From a virus: a stretch of DNA of 25,864 bases. Below the pieces are notes generated by a model. It was not told the origin of the DNA. It made no database searches and worked only from the letters and a program-made list of their open reading frames with translations. A program made the position numbers and the translations under genes. The number at the start of each line of letters is the position of its first letter. Positions within the stretch are counted from its first letter, which is position 1. The stretch is from the IMG/VR virus record IMGVR_UViG_3300037427_001417, positions 1 to 25,864 of that record. One strand, 5' to 3'. Shown in pieces: positions 14,577 through 24,409 of the stretch.

Positions 14577-16731
14577 ATCACAACTTGCTAAATTACTTGC
14601 CACAGAAGATTTGGTAGTAGAGCATAAGAAAGTTGAAACTGCTGAGTTTAATGTTCAAACTCGTGTATTAACACTTCCTGTATGGGAAAAGGCAAGTAAT
14701 GGTGTATATGATTCTTTAGTTGCTCATGAAGTTGGACACGCTCTTTATACACCTGATGTAGATTGGAGAGAAACTCATAACATTCCTCATGCATTTGTTA
14801 ATATTGTTGAGGATGCAAGAATTGAGAAGTTAATGAAACGTAGATATGCTGGATTATCAAAAACTTTTTATTATGGATATCAGGAGTTAAATGATAATGA
14901 TTTCTTTGAAATTAATGGTGTAGATATTGATGAGATGAATTTGGCAGATCGTATTAATCTATATTTTAAGATTGGTAATTATGTTGATGTTAATTTCTCA
15001 TTATTGGAATCTAGATTTATTAAAAAGATAGAAAACTGCGAAACATTTGATGAAGTACTTGATATTGCAGATGAGATATACAACTATTGTAAAGATGAAT
15101 TAGAAGATACAAAACAACAATTAAATGCTTCTATTGATATTAATGAGGAAGATCAAGATGGAGAATCTTTTGATAGTGGTATAAATGATGATTCTAATGA
15201 TCAAGATTCTGAAGATGGTGAAATAGATATTGATCATCAACCAACTGTAAGTGGTGATGGTCCTGTATTAGAAGATTTTGAAAAGGAATATGATAATAAT
15301 GTTGGTGGTGAAACTTGTGATGAGGAACCAGAAGTTTCAACTCTAAAATCATTGGAAGAATCATTAAAGAAATTGGTAGGTAATAATGCTCCAAGTTCTT
15401 ATGTAGAATTACCAAAAGTTGATTTAGATAAAGTTATTGTTCCAAATTCTTCAATTTATAAAATTATAGATCAAACTTGGGAAGATAATATAGATTATGC
15501 TAAAAAAATGTATGGCGATTCACCTTTATTTGATGAGGATATATTTGAGACTGTTGATACTATGTTTAATAAGTTTAAAAAATCAGCACAAAAAGAAGTT
15601 AATTATCTTGTAAAAGAATTTGAGTGTAAGAAAGCAGCAGATAGTTATGCTCGTGCTACTACTTCTAGAACAGGTGTTTTAGATTGTTCTAAACTTCATA
15701 CTTACAAATATAGTGAAGATATATTCAAGAAAGTAACTACACTTGCAGATGGTAAGAACCACGGATTAGTTTTTATTCTTGATTGGTCTGGATCTATGCA
15801 TAATGTTATGTTAGATACTCTTAAGCAACTTTATAATCTTCTTTGGTTTTGTAAAAAAGTTCAAATACCGTTTGATGTTTATGCATTTACTTCAGAGTTT
15901 CCATATGGTGAAATGGATGAAAATGGTGTAAGATTACCTGCTTGTGAAGAAGTTGATGGTCAAATTCATATTCCACATTGGTTTTCTCTTATGCATCTAT
16001 TCACTGGTGATATGAAAGGTAATGAATTGGAAAAGCAAATGAAAGATATATTCAGAGTAGTATGTTCTATGGATCAAAATACATTTACTTGTTATGGTCC
16101 TCCTAGTTGTATGAGATATTCTGGAACACCTTTGAATGAAACTTTAATTTGTTTACATCAAATTCTTCCTAAATTTAAAAAGGAAAATGGATTACAAAAA
16201 GTTCAATGTATTATACTTACTGATGGTGAAGCACAACCTTTGAAAGTTTATAAAAAAGTACAACGTCCTTGGGAAGATGAACCATTTTTAGGAACAGTAC
16301 ATTGTAATCATAATTCTTTTTTACGTGATAGGAAAACAGGTCATACTTATAGTTTAGATGTTGAATGGTATGGATCAATTGATGTGTTACTTAAAAATTT
16401 AAAACATAATTTTCCTGATGTTAATTTTATTGGAATTAGATTGCTACCAAATCGTGATAGTGGATCTTTTATTCGTAGATATTGTGGATATAATGGAAGT
16501 CTTCTTGAGAAAACTATATCTTCTTGGAGGAAGAATAAATCATTCACAATTAAAACTTCAGGATATGATAGTTATTTTGGATTATCTGCAAGTGCATTAT
16601 CAAATGATGATGAGTTTCAAGTTCAAACTGATGCTACAAAGGCACAAATTAAACGTGCTTTTGTAAAGAGTCTTAAAGGTAAAAAAATGAATAAAAAAAT
16701 ATTGGGTGAATTTATAGAATTGGTGGCATAA
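14554..16731 (+). CDS. CobT-like protein: zincin motif plus VWA domain (725 aa)
   Basis: A 725-residue multidomain protein. The N-terminal part has a zinc-protease-type helix HEVGH (58-62), followed by VNIVEDARIE (82-91), an E/D-x-A-R-x-E pattern that also occurs in CobT and could supply a third metal ligand. Residues 196-262 are a strongly acidic linker (EEDQDGESFDSG...). The C-terminal half is a von Willebrand A domain with a full MIDAS: DWSGS (410-414), a later SGTPLNET stretch, and ILTDGE. This layout (N-terminal domain, acidic linker, VWA) is that of CobT, the partner of the AAA+ protein CobS in cobalt chelatase; cobS lies 505 bases downstream. It may instead be a general MoxR-VWA type chaperone or a peptidase. 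Confidence 0.88.
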   Translation: MPVCHEIKSQLAKLLATEDLVVEHKKVETAEFNVQTRVLTLPVWEKASNGVYDSLVAHEVGHALYTPDVDWRETHNIPHAFVNIVEDARIEKLMKRRYAGLSKTFYYGYQELNDNDFFEINGVDIDEMNLADRINLYFKIGNYVDVNFSLLESRFIKKIENCETFDEVLDIADEIYNYCKDELEDTKQQLNASIDINEEDQDGESFDSGINDDSNDQDSEDGEIDIDHQPTVSGDGPVLEDFEKEYDNNVGGETCDEEPEVSTLKSLEESLKKLVGNNAPSSYVELPKVDLDKVIVPNSSIYKIIDQTWEDNIDYAKKMYGDSPLFDEDIFETVDTMFNKFKKSAQKEVNYLVKEFECKKAADSYARATTSRTGVLDCSKLHTYKYSEDIFKKVTTLADGKNHGLVFILDWSGSMHNVMLDTLKQLYNLLWFCKKVQIPFDVYAFTSEFPYGEMDENGVRLPACEEVDGQIHIPHWFSLMHLFTGDMKGNELEKQMKDIFRVVCSMDQNTFTCYGPPSCMRYSGTPLNETLICLHQILPKFKKENGLQKVQCIILTDGEAQPLKVYKKVQRPWEDEPFLGTVHCNHNSFLRDRKTGHTYSLDVEWYGSIDVLLKNLKHNFPDVNFIGIRLLPNRDSGSFIRRYCGYNGSLLEKTISSWRKNKSFTIKTSGYDSYFGLSASALSNDDEFQVQTDATKAQIKRAFVKSLKGKKMNKKILGEFIELVA

Positions 16732-16737
16732 TAAATA
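16730..16737 (+). promoter_or_regulatory. Late-type promoter motif AATAAATA after the CobT-like gene
   Basis: Matches the NATAAATA form. It overlaps the stop of the CobT-like gene (TAA 16729-16731) and is 23 bases before the 48-residue gene. Confidence 0.5.
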
Positions 16738-16760
16738 AAAATACATTTACACTTATTGTA

Positions 16761-16907
16761 ATGCCTAGATTAACACCTAAAGAAGCTCAGGGTTTGATGA
16801 ATGCCTATGCTAAAGTATATGCTCCTAAAGAGGAGGAGGCATCAACTGATACAGAAAGTTCTAAAGAAGAACCTACAGAAGTTAAATCTGAAAAATCAGA
16901 AGAATAA
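16761..16907 (+). CDS. Small acidic protein (48 aa)
   Basis: A 48-residue protein, unrecognised. It starts MPRLTPKEAQGLMNAYAKVY, an amphipathic helix, then turns into a Glu/Ser/Lys-rich tail (EEEASTDTESSKEEPTE) that is probably disordered. An AATAAATA late motif lies 23 bases upstream and another carries its own stop codon. The pattern of small genes each with their own late motif suggests independent late expression. No function can be offered. Confidence 0.62.
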   Translation: MPRLTPKEAQGLMNAYAKVYAPKEEEASTDTESSKEEPTEVKSEKSEE

Positions 16908-16910
16908 ATA
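16903..16910 (+). promoter_or_regulatory. Late-type promoter motif AATAAATA before the 72-aa gene
   Basis: NATAAATA form containing the TAA stop (16905-16907) of the 48-residue gene, 24 bases before ATG 16935. Confidence 0.5.
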
Positions 16911-16934
16911 AGAGAAAGAGTTACAAGTAGAAAA

Positions 16935-17153
16935 ATGAGTCATTTTGGCAATTTACTAGCAGGAAAAGGTGATGGTTCTCCGAAAGTTTCTGTTTCAGTA
17001 CCAGAACCAGTAGCCGCTGCTCCAGAAAAACCTAAGAGAGCAAGAAATGGTAAAGGCCATTATGTTGCTGATGATCCAAGCACACCTGAGAATGAAGCGT
17101 GGGTAGGTGGTGCTGCACCAGTTGCTGGTGGTGGTGGAGGAGGAGCAGGTTAA
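16935..17153 (+). CDS. Small Gly/Pro/Ala-rich protein (72 aa)
   Basis: A 72-residue low-complexity protein, unrecognised. It begins MSHFGNLLAGKGDGSPK, followed by a Val/Pro/Ala/Lys region (PEPVAAAPEKPKRARNGKG), a short motif (GHYVADDPSTPENEAWVGG) and a terminal run of glycines. The front and the middle motif look conserved in character, and the rest looks like flexible linker. It follows a late motif (16903-16910) and is closed by a strong terminator 25 bases after the stop. A small virion decoration or linker protein would fit, but that is a guess. Confidence 0.72.
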   Translation: MSHFGNLLAGKGDGSPKVSVSVPEPVAAAPEKPKRARNGKGHYVADDPSTPENEAWVGGAAPVAGGGGGGAG

Positions 17154-17177
17154 ATATACCAATTAAAAAACTGTCAC

Positions 17178-17204
17178 AAAGGGGGACATATCCCCCCTTT
17201 TTTT
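17178..17204 (+). terminator. Rho-independent terminator before cobS
   Basis: Stem AAAGGGGGA / TCCCCC(C)TTT with a CATA loop and a seven-T run (17198-17204). It separates the small late genes from the cobS-pebS unit. Confidence 0.92.
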
Positions 17205-17207
17205 GTC

Positions 17208-17213
17208 TATAAT
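17208..17213 (+). promoter_or_regulatory. Possible -10 box TATAAT before cobS
   Basis: Perfect TATAAT just after the terminator and 23 bases before the cobS start. The expected -35 position falls in the terminator loop and has no TTGACA, so the call depends on a -10-only or activated promoter. Confidence 0.38.
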
Positions 17214-17236
17214 ATGATTAATGAAACAAACAAATT

Positions 17237-19604
<2,368 letters not shown>

Positions 19605-19618
<14 letters not shown>

Positions 19619-20270
19619 TAATACATTAACAGTTCTTAAGAACTTTGCTGGAATCAATAATTCCATCCTTGTAAAACAAGGAACACAACTTCGCACAATG
19701 TCTGTTGCTAAAAATATTCTTGCAGAAGCAGTTATTGATGAGGAGTTTCCTAGAGATGTTGCAGTCTATGATTTAAATCAATTTCTTAATGGATTAAGTT
19801 TACATCAAGATCCTGATTTGGATTTTGAAAATGATTCTTATATTACAATCCGTGAGGGTAGAAGAAGAGTCAAATATTTTTATGCAGATCCAGCAGTAAT
19901 TATATCTCCTCCAGATAAACAAATTACTTTACCTACAGTAGATGTTAATTTTCAATTAGAAAGTGCGTCTCTTGAGAAGTTGCTTAAAGCAGCAGCAGTA
20001 TATCAGTTACCTGATCTATCTGTAATTGCTGATAACAATGAAATTCGTCTTGTTGTAAGGGATAAGAAGAATGATACATCCAATGAATACTCTATAATTG
20101 TAGGGGAAACTGATAAGGAATTTGTTTTCAACTTTAAAGTTGAAAATATTAAAATTATTCCTGGTGCATATGATGTATCTATTTCATCAAAATTACTTTC
20201 AGAGTTTACTAATACAAAGTATGATTTGAAGTACTATATTGCATTAGAACCTGATTCTACTTTTGAATAA
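19605..20270 (+). CDS. gp45: Sliding clamp gp45
   Basis: A 221-residue DNA polymerase processivity clamp of the T4 gp45 family (T4: 228 residues). It forms a trimeric ring on DNA, holds the polymerase and, in T4, also activates gp55-dependent late transcription. The front MKLSDNTLTVLKNFAGINNSILVKQG agrees with the T4 N terminus (MKLSKDT...), which is why I take ATG 19605 rather than the in-frame ATG at 19584. Later segments (DLDFENDSYITIREGRRRVKYFYAD and a VELQS-like C-terminal barrel) fit a two-domain clamp subunit. The gene overlaps the DUF3310-like gene by 14 bases and begins the replication block. Confidence 0.92.
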
Positions 20271-20356
20271 TGAATTATATTGGATTAGAAGTTGTATTCT
20301 GGACATCTCTTACAATTTATATTCTAATAAAGTTAGGAGCATTTAAAAAGATATGA
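20270..20356 (+). CDS. Tiny membrane peptide (28 aa) between gp45 and purC
   Basis: A 28-codon frame that exactly fills the gap between gp45 and purC: its ATG shares the last A of the gp45 stop (TAATG), and its stop overlaps the purC start (ATATGA). The peptide MNYIGLEVVFWTSLTIYILIK has a 17-residue apolar span and a basic end (KLGAFKKI), a typical single-pass inner-membrane microprotein with the positive end likely inside. The perfect fit at both ends makes chance less likely. No function is known. Confidence 0.55.
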   Translation: MNYIGLEVVFWTSLTIYILIKLGAFKKI

Positions 20357-21069
20357 GTAACACTGAAATCATACAGGGGAAGGTAAAAACAGTTTTTGCC
20401 ACCTCTGAACCTGATAAAGTTCTTATACAATATGAAGATAAAGTTACTGCAGGTAATGGTAGAAAGATAGATTTTCCTGAAGGAAAGGGAAAAGTATGTC
20501 TTGAAATCTCTTCATATCTATTTAAAATGCTAGAGGAACAAGGTATTCATACTCATTATCTTGATACCTTTCCTGAAAGGATTATGTCATGTAAGAAGGT
20601 TGATATTATTCCTATAGAAGTAGTAGTAAGAAATGTTGCTGCTGGATCTATTGTTAGACAAACAACATTGGAAGAAGGTAAAATTATTAATTGGCCTTTG
20701 GTGGAATATTACTTAAAGGATGATGATAAGGATGATCCCCTTCTTACAATAGATCGTATTAACTTGATGGGTTATGGTAATGAATTATCTGTTTTAGAGT
20801 ATCAAGCAAGAGAAATTAATTCTATACTTAGGTCTACTTTTAGAAAGATTGGTCTAACACTTGTTGATTTTAAATTAGAGTTTGGTTATGATTCTGAAGG
20901 TAATATACTTTTATCTGATGAGTTATCTCCTGATGGAATGCGTCTTTGGAAAGAAGGAACTAAAGATAGTTTTGATAAAGACTTGTTTAGAAAAGAAGAA
21001 GGTGATATAGTAGAGGCATATCAATACATATTGAATCAATTGCTTACTAAAATTGGATATACTGTATAA
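20353..21069 (+). CDS. purC: SAICAR synthetase PurC
   Basis: A 238-residue PurC. It catalyses ATP-dependent joining of CAIR and aspartate to SAICAR in purine synthesis, so the phage can boost nucleotide supply. Family motifs: KVKTVFATSEPDKVLIQYEDKVTAGNG-like front (the GK..KxVY..D motif degenerate), VVRNVAAGSIVRQ (about 94-106), KDDDKDDPLLTIDRI, and DELSPDGMRLW near residues 190-200, which is the DE-SPDxxR signature. The full length is present. purC is frequent in cyanophages and is here placed between the clamp and the clamp loader. It lies downstream of the 28-residue membrane peptide gene with a 4-base overlap. Confidence 0.94.
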   Translation: MSNTEIIQGKVKTVFATSEPDKVLIQYEDKVTAGNGRKIDFPEGKGKVCLEISSYLFKMLEEQGIHTHYLDTFPERIMSCKKVDIIPIEVVVRNVAAGSIVRQTTLEEGKIINWPLVEYYLKDDDKDDPLLTIDRINLMGYGNELSVLEYQAREINSILRSTFRKIGLTLVDFKLEFGYDSEGNILLSDELSPDGMRLWKEGTKDSFDKDLFRKEEGDIVEAYQYILNQLLTKIGYTV

Positions 21070-21097
21070 TATTGATTCTTTAAAAATTTTATAAATT

Positions 21098-22039
21098 ATG
21101 AGTGATTTTATTTGGGTTGAAAAGTATAGACCCCAAACTATTGATGATTGTATTCTTCCAAAGAGTACAAAGAAAACTTTTCAGGATTTTTTATCTAAAG
21201 GTGAGATTCCTAATATGCTTCTATCTGGTCCTCCAGGAATTGGAAAGACCACGGTTGCTAAATGTTTATGTAAGCAGTTAGGGGCAGATTATTATGTTAT
21301 TAACGGATCGGATGAAGGGCGTTTTCTTGATACTGTTAGGAATAATGCCAAGAACTTTGCGTCTACGGTATCTCTCACTAGTGAGTCGAAGCACAAGGTT
21401 ATCATCATCGATGAAGCAGACAATACCACTCCCGATGTACAACTCCTTCTCAGAGCGAGTATTGAGGAGTTCTCCAAAAACTGTAGATTTATCTTCACCT
21501 GCAACTATAAGAATAAGATCATCGAACCACTCCATAGTCGTTGTGCTGTCGTTGAGTTTTCTGTAAATGGTAAACAAAAACAATTAATCGCTGCATCATT
21601 TTTTAATAGATTGAGGCATATATTGGAGCAGGAACGGGTTAATTTTGATGATAAGGTTTTAGTCCAATTAATTAATAAGCACGTTCCTGATTGGCGTAGA
21701 GTGCTTAATGAGTGTCAAAGATACTCTGTAGGGGGTGCGATAGATAGTGGTATACTTGCACATTTTAGTGACGTTAAAGTAGATGAACTTACGAAAAATC
21801 TTAAATCGAAAAACTTTTCGGAAGTACGTAAATGGTGTGTCAATAACTTGGATAATGATCCTACTGTTTTATTACGTCGCCTTTACGATAGTTTATACGA
21901 ATCCCTTATCCCTGCCTCTATTCCTGCTGCCGTTCTTGTTATTGCGAAGTACCAGTATCAAATAGCGTTTGTAGCAGATCAAGAAATAAATTTACTTGCT
22001 TGTTTAACTGAAATTATGGTGGAGTGTGAGTTTAAATGA
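21098..22039 (+). CDS. gp44: Clamp loader large subunit gp44
   Basis: A 313-residue AAA+ ATPase, the gp44 family (T4: 319 residues). Four gp44 and one gp62 load the gp45 clamp on primed DNA. Motifs: VEKYRPQTIDDCILP front; Walker A GPPGIGKTT (44-52); Walker B IIIDEAD (102-108); the arginine-finger motif SRC (147-149); and the C-terminal helical collar. Start ATG 21098 is 29 bases after purC. Its stop is followed immediately by a perfect TATAAATA late motif (22040). In T4, gene 62 follows directly; here ten genes intervene. Confidence 0.95.
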   Translation: MSDFIWVEKYRPQTIDDCILPKSTKKTFQDFLSKGEIPNMLLSGPPGIGKTTVAKCLCKQLGADYYVINGSDEGRFLDTVRNNAKNFASTVSLTSESKHKVIIIDEADNTTPDVQLLLRASIEEFSKNCRFIFTCNYKNKIIEPLHSRCAVVEFSVNGKQKQLIAASFFNRLRHILEQERVNFDDKVLVQLINKHVPDWRRVLNECQRYSVGGAIDSGILAHFSDVKVDELTKNLKSKNFSEVRKWCVNNLDNDPTVLLRRLYDSLYESLIPASIPAAVLVIAKYQYQIAFVADQEINLLACLTEIMVECEFK

Positions 22040-22047
22040 TATAAATA
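22040..22047 (+). promoter_or_regulatory. Late promoter motif TATAAATA after gp44
   Basis: Exact match starting on the base after the gp44 stop. It would give an unusually long leader (about 90 bases) before ATG 22144, which is free of G over 22075-22129. Confidence 0.62.
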
Positions 22048-22143
22048 AACTTAAGTTTTATAGTTAGAAAAGGGAATAATAAAACACACACACTCCCAAC
22101 ACATCTAACACATAAACTTATATACAATCGCAAATTAACTATC

Positions 22144-22353
22144 ATGTCTAGGAACCCCTACGAACTTCGTATGGACTGTCTTCAAATGGCAGAAAGTAGG
22201 CTTCAAACACGTTATAATGAAGCACAACGGAGATATGAATATCTTGATGAAAAGGGTATTCAGCAAGATCCTAATGAATATCCAATATATCCAACTGATC
22301 AAGAAATTGAAGAGTTGGCAGACAAATTAGTTTCTAAAATGTCTGGAGAGTAA
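22144..22353 (+). CDS. Small charged helical protein (69 aa)
   Basis: A 69-residue protein, unrecognised. It reads as one long helix (CLQMAESRLQTRYNEAQRRYEYLDEKG), a Pro/Tyr turn (NEYPIYPTDQ) and a second helix (EIEELADKLVSKM). It has a long leader from a TATAAATA motif, with no Shine-Dalgarno and a G-free stretch before the ATG. It is the first gene of the accessory run between gp44 and gp62. The shape suggests a small coiled-coil or binding protein; nothing more can be said. Confidence 0.78.
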   Translation: MSRNPYELRMDCLQMAESRLQTRYNEAQRRYEYLDEKGIQQDPNEYPIYPTDQEIEELADKLVSKMSGE

Positions 22354-22358
22354 ATATT

Positions 22359-22514
22359 ATGAGAACGCAAAATAAAGAAAATTATTATTACTTGTTTTGG
22401 GTAGTAGCAATGGTTGCTTTTATAGTACCTCAAGTATTTACTGCTTATGGTATTATAAGAATTGTTGATTATCTAGAAGAACCTTTGAAAGTGGAGGTCA
22501 TTTTAAATGACTAA
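22359..22514 (+). CDS. Small membrane protein (51 aa), paralogue of the gene at 22984
   Basis: A 51-residue protein from ATG 22359 to TAA 22512-22514. The N terminus MRTQNKENYYYLFWVV leads to one membrane span (about residues 12-33, WVVAMVAFIVPQVFTAYG) and a charged C-terminal end (YLEEPLKVEVI). The arrangement aromatic YYxxFW, apolar span, IxxVxxxxEVEV-like tail matches the protein at 22984-23184, so the two appear to be duplicates. It overlaps the endonuclease-like gene by 8 bases. Location is probably the host inner or thylakoid membrane; function unknown. Confidence 0.68.
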   Translation: MRTQNKENYYYLFWVVAMVAFIVPQVFTAYGIIRIVDYLEEPLKVEVILND

Positions 22515-22896
22515 TATTACAACTTTAGATGTTTGGGGTAATTTAACTGTGGTAAAGGGACCTACAAAAATTTGTGCACGGTGTTCTGAAGAAAAACCTT
22601 TAGAAGAATTTACCATCTGTAATACTACACCACGGAAAATTCATAGAAAAAGATTCTGTAAATTATGTTCTGCTGAAATGCAGAAAGAGCGAATCATTAT
22701 TAAAAAATCTGCTCCACCAAAAACTACTAAATGTGAATTGTGTGGTAAAGAAGCAAAAATGTATATGGATCATTGTCATACTAAATTAGTTTTTAGGGGG
22801 TGGATTTGTAATGAGTGTAACACTGGTCTTGGAAAGTTTCATGATGATGTTGAACTATTAGAGAAGGCTATTTCTTATTTGGAAGAACGTAAATGA
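22507..22896 (+). CDS. Recombination endonuclease VII-like HNH protein
   Basis: A 129-residue HNH nuclease of the endonuclease VII type. The C-terminal half has the zinc cage C76-x2-C79 ... C101-x2-C104 and the active-site cluster DHCH (88-91), followed by FRGWICNECNTGLGKFHDD, which is the hallmark of this family. T4 gp49 (endonuclease VII) resolves Holliday junctions and branched DNA before packaging. Ahead of it, residues 23-54 contain another Cys pair set (C23-x2-C26, C51-x2-C54), an extra zinc-ribbon-like element common in stand-alone phage HNH proteins. It may be the functional gp49 or a solitary homing-type nuclease. It is coupled upstream (8-base overlap) and downstream (ATGA). Confidence 0.88.
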   Translation: MTNITTLDVWGNLTVVKGPTKICARCSEEKPLEEFTICNTTPRKIHRKRFCKLCSAEMQKERIIIKKSAPPKTTKCELCGKEAKMYMDHCHTKLVFRGWICNECNTGLGKFHDDVELLEKAISYLEERK

Positions 22897-23018
22897 AACA
22901 ATCTAATCTTGAGGAAAAAATAAAAGTTGCTGAAGAACGAATCAGTGAATTGAACACATTAATTAAACATTGGAGATTACAAAATGATAACCAAAGAAAA
23001 GCAAAGGAATCAAGTTAA
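22893..23018 (+). CDS. Tiny coiled-coil protein (41 aa)
   Basis: A 41-residue frame from ATG 22893 to TAA 23016-23018. The start overlaps the stop of the endonuclease-like gene (ATGA), and the last 35 bases overlap the next gene. The product MKQSNLEEKIKVAEERISEL reads as a continuous heptad-patterned helix (leucine and isoleucine at a/d positions) ending in a Lys/Asp tail. Tight overlaps on both sides favour a true gene, but the length leaves doubt. Function unknown. Confidence 0.52.
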   Translation: MKQSNLEEKIKVAEERISELNTLIKHWRLQNDNQRKAKESS

Positions 23019-23184
23019 ATCAAAATTTTATTATATCTTCTGGGGTATAGCAACAGTTTCTGTAGTAGCAGGACAACTATATGTTGGTTCTGGATATAGG
23101 GTATTTGCTGGTGCTTTAGGTAGAATCTTTGATGCTATTGAAGTAGAAGTTCAAAGAGATTTTAATGATGAAAGATTTTATTAA
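22984..23184 (+). CDS. Small membrane protein (66 aa), paralogue of the gene at 22359
   Basis: A 66-residue protein with a charged N terminus (ITKEKQRNQVKSK), then FYYIFWGIATVSVVAGQLYVG, a single membrane span, and an amphipathic C-terminal part (LGRIFDAIEVEVQRDFNDE). The aromatic YYxxFW start of the span, its length and the following I-x-E-V-E-V pattern match the 51-residue protein at 22359-22514. It shares a base with the next gene (TAATG). No signal-peptide cleavage site is seen. Function unknown; both may sit in the host membrane. Confidence 0.7.
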   Translation: MITKEKQRNQVKSKFYYIFWGIATVSVVAGQLYVGSGYRVFAGALGRIFDAIEVEVQRDFNDERFY

Positions 23185-23396
23185 TGAGAACTGAAACTAG
23201 AGAAGCAATGGAAATGTTGTTTTCTGCTAAATGGAACTTGCCAAAAGCAGCAAAACACTGTAGACTATCACGTAAGGAAATGATGATTACCTTTAGTGAG
23301 TATTGTGCATTGCATGAACCAACTTACAACAAGTTTGAAACAGAACTTCAATTAGAATTAAATTATGAGCAAAAAAGGACTCAAAACCCCACTTAG
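23184..23396 (+). CDS. Small HTH-like protein (70 aa)
   Basis: A 70-residue protein, not firmly recognised. The segment MLFSAKWNLPKAAKHCRLSRKEMMITFSEYC (residues about 11-41) has the outline of a helix-turn-helix: a helix, a turn around 'LSRKE', and a second helix, preceded by 'AKWNLPKAAKHC' as in AraC- or sigma-like elements. The rest is charged helix. If it binds DNA it may regulate nearby genes. It overlaps the membrane-protein gene by 1 base and the dam gene by 32 bases. The HTH reading is inference. Confidence 0.72.
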   Translation: MRTETREAMEMLFSAKWNLPKAAKHCRLSRKEMMITFSEYCALHEPTYNKFETELQLELNYEQKRTQNPT

Positions 23397-24228
23397 ATAT
23401 CCTGGTGGCAAATCTCGTGCCTGTACTAAGATGGGAGAATACTTTCCAGATCTTAGAGAGTATGTAGAATTTCGTGAACCTTTTTTGGGTGGTGGAAGTG
23501 TTGCTATACACGTTAGTAAATTATATCCACACCTAAAGATTACTGTTAATGATCTTTATGAACCTTTGATTAACTTCTGGAGTAATCTTCAGATGTTTGG
23601 GGTTGAACTCTCTACAGAATTAAAGAATCTTAAGATTGCTCATTGTAATCAAGACTCTGCTAGATGTTTATTTGCAGAGATGAAAGATGTTATTAATGAT
23701 AAAACAAAAACTGATTTAGATAGAGCAGTTGCTTTTTATATTGTAAACAAGTGTAGTTTTTCTGGTCTTACTGAGGCATCTTCTTTCTCAGCACAGGCAA
23801 GTGATTCTAATTTCTCTATGAGAGGAATTGAAAAATTACCAGAGTATTCAGAGATAATTTCACATTGGCATATTAATCAATATTCTTATGAGTATTGTTT
23901 TAGAACAGATATTCATGATGGTCTTTTTATGTACTTAGATCCTCCTTATGATATTAAGGATAATCTTTATGGTAAGAGTGGATCTATGCATAAAGGTTTT
24001 GATCACGACAAATTTGCTGCTGATTGTGACGAGCATAACAACATTAATATGCTAATTAGTTACAACTCTGATCAGTTGGTCAAAGATAGATTTAAGGAAT
24101 GGAGTGCTAGTGAGTTTAAATTAACTTACACGATGCGTTCAGTTGGAGAATATATGAGAGACCAACAAGAAAGAAAGGAGTTATTATTGTTCAATTATAA
24201 ATTATCAGAGGTAACTGTTGATGGATGA
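23365..24228 (+). CDS. dam: DNA adenine N6-methyltransferase (Dam-like, D12 class)
   Basis: A 287-residue N6-adenine methyltransferase. Motifs in order: RYPGGKS (11-17) and EPFLGGGSV (39-47), the AdoMet-binding part; FYIVNKCSFSGL (about 124-135); and the catalytic motif DPPY (192-195) in YLDPPYD. The length and order are those of the D12/Dam class. Dam usually methylates GATC; the target here is not shown by the sequence. No restriction partner is visible, so it is a solitary methylase, probably protecting phage DNA or helping regulate replication. It overlaps the preceding gene by 32 bases and the following by 8. Confidence 0.93.
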   Translation: MSKKGLKTPLRYPGGKSRACTKMGEYFPDLREYVEFREPFLGGGSVAIHVSKLYPHLKITVNDLYEPLINFWSNLQMFGVELSTELKNLKIAHCNQDSARCLFAEMKDVINDKTKTDLDRAVAFYIVNKCSFSGLTEASSFSAQASDSNFSMRGIEKLPEYSEIISHWHINQYSYEYCFRTDIHDGLFMYLDPPYDIKDNLYGKSGSMHKGFDHDKFAADCDEHNNINMLISYNSDQLVKDRFKEWSASEFKLTYTMRSVGEYMRDQQERKELLLFNYKLSEVTVDG

Positions 24229-24409
24229 CTATCATGAACACGTCAATGATCTTTGGGAAGATATGGATCGTCTCAATATGTTATATGAGGAGTTATGTTG
24301 GGCTCATGATGACGTTTTAGAGTTTGTTCCTGATTATAAAAATGATAGAATTATAATCAAGAACAGATCTAAAGAAGATGAGAAAAAAATGGATAAACTG
24401 GATCAGTGA
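24221..24409 (+). CDS. Small acidic protein (62 aa)
   Basis: A 62-residue acidic protein, unrecognised. ATG 24221 overlaps the methylase stop; a TTG three bases earlier is in frame but not needed. It reads as a helix (HEHVNDLWEDMDRLNMLYEELCW), a short strand-like part (VLEFVPDYKNDRIIIKN) and a basic/acidic end. Small acidic phage proteins of this size sometimes mimic DNA or inhibit nucleases; that is only a compositional thought. Its stop is inside a GTGA overlap with the next frame. Confidence 0.68.
   Translation: MDDYHEHVNDLWEDMDRLNMLYEELCWAHDDVLEFVPDYKNDRIIIKNRSKEDEKKMDKLDQ

Noticed and set aside
21278-21583. Minus-strand and alternate-frame open frames inside gp44
   Set aside because: They overlap the Walker B and arginine-finger coding part of gp44, where a locally higher GC content leaves few stops in other frames.
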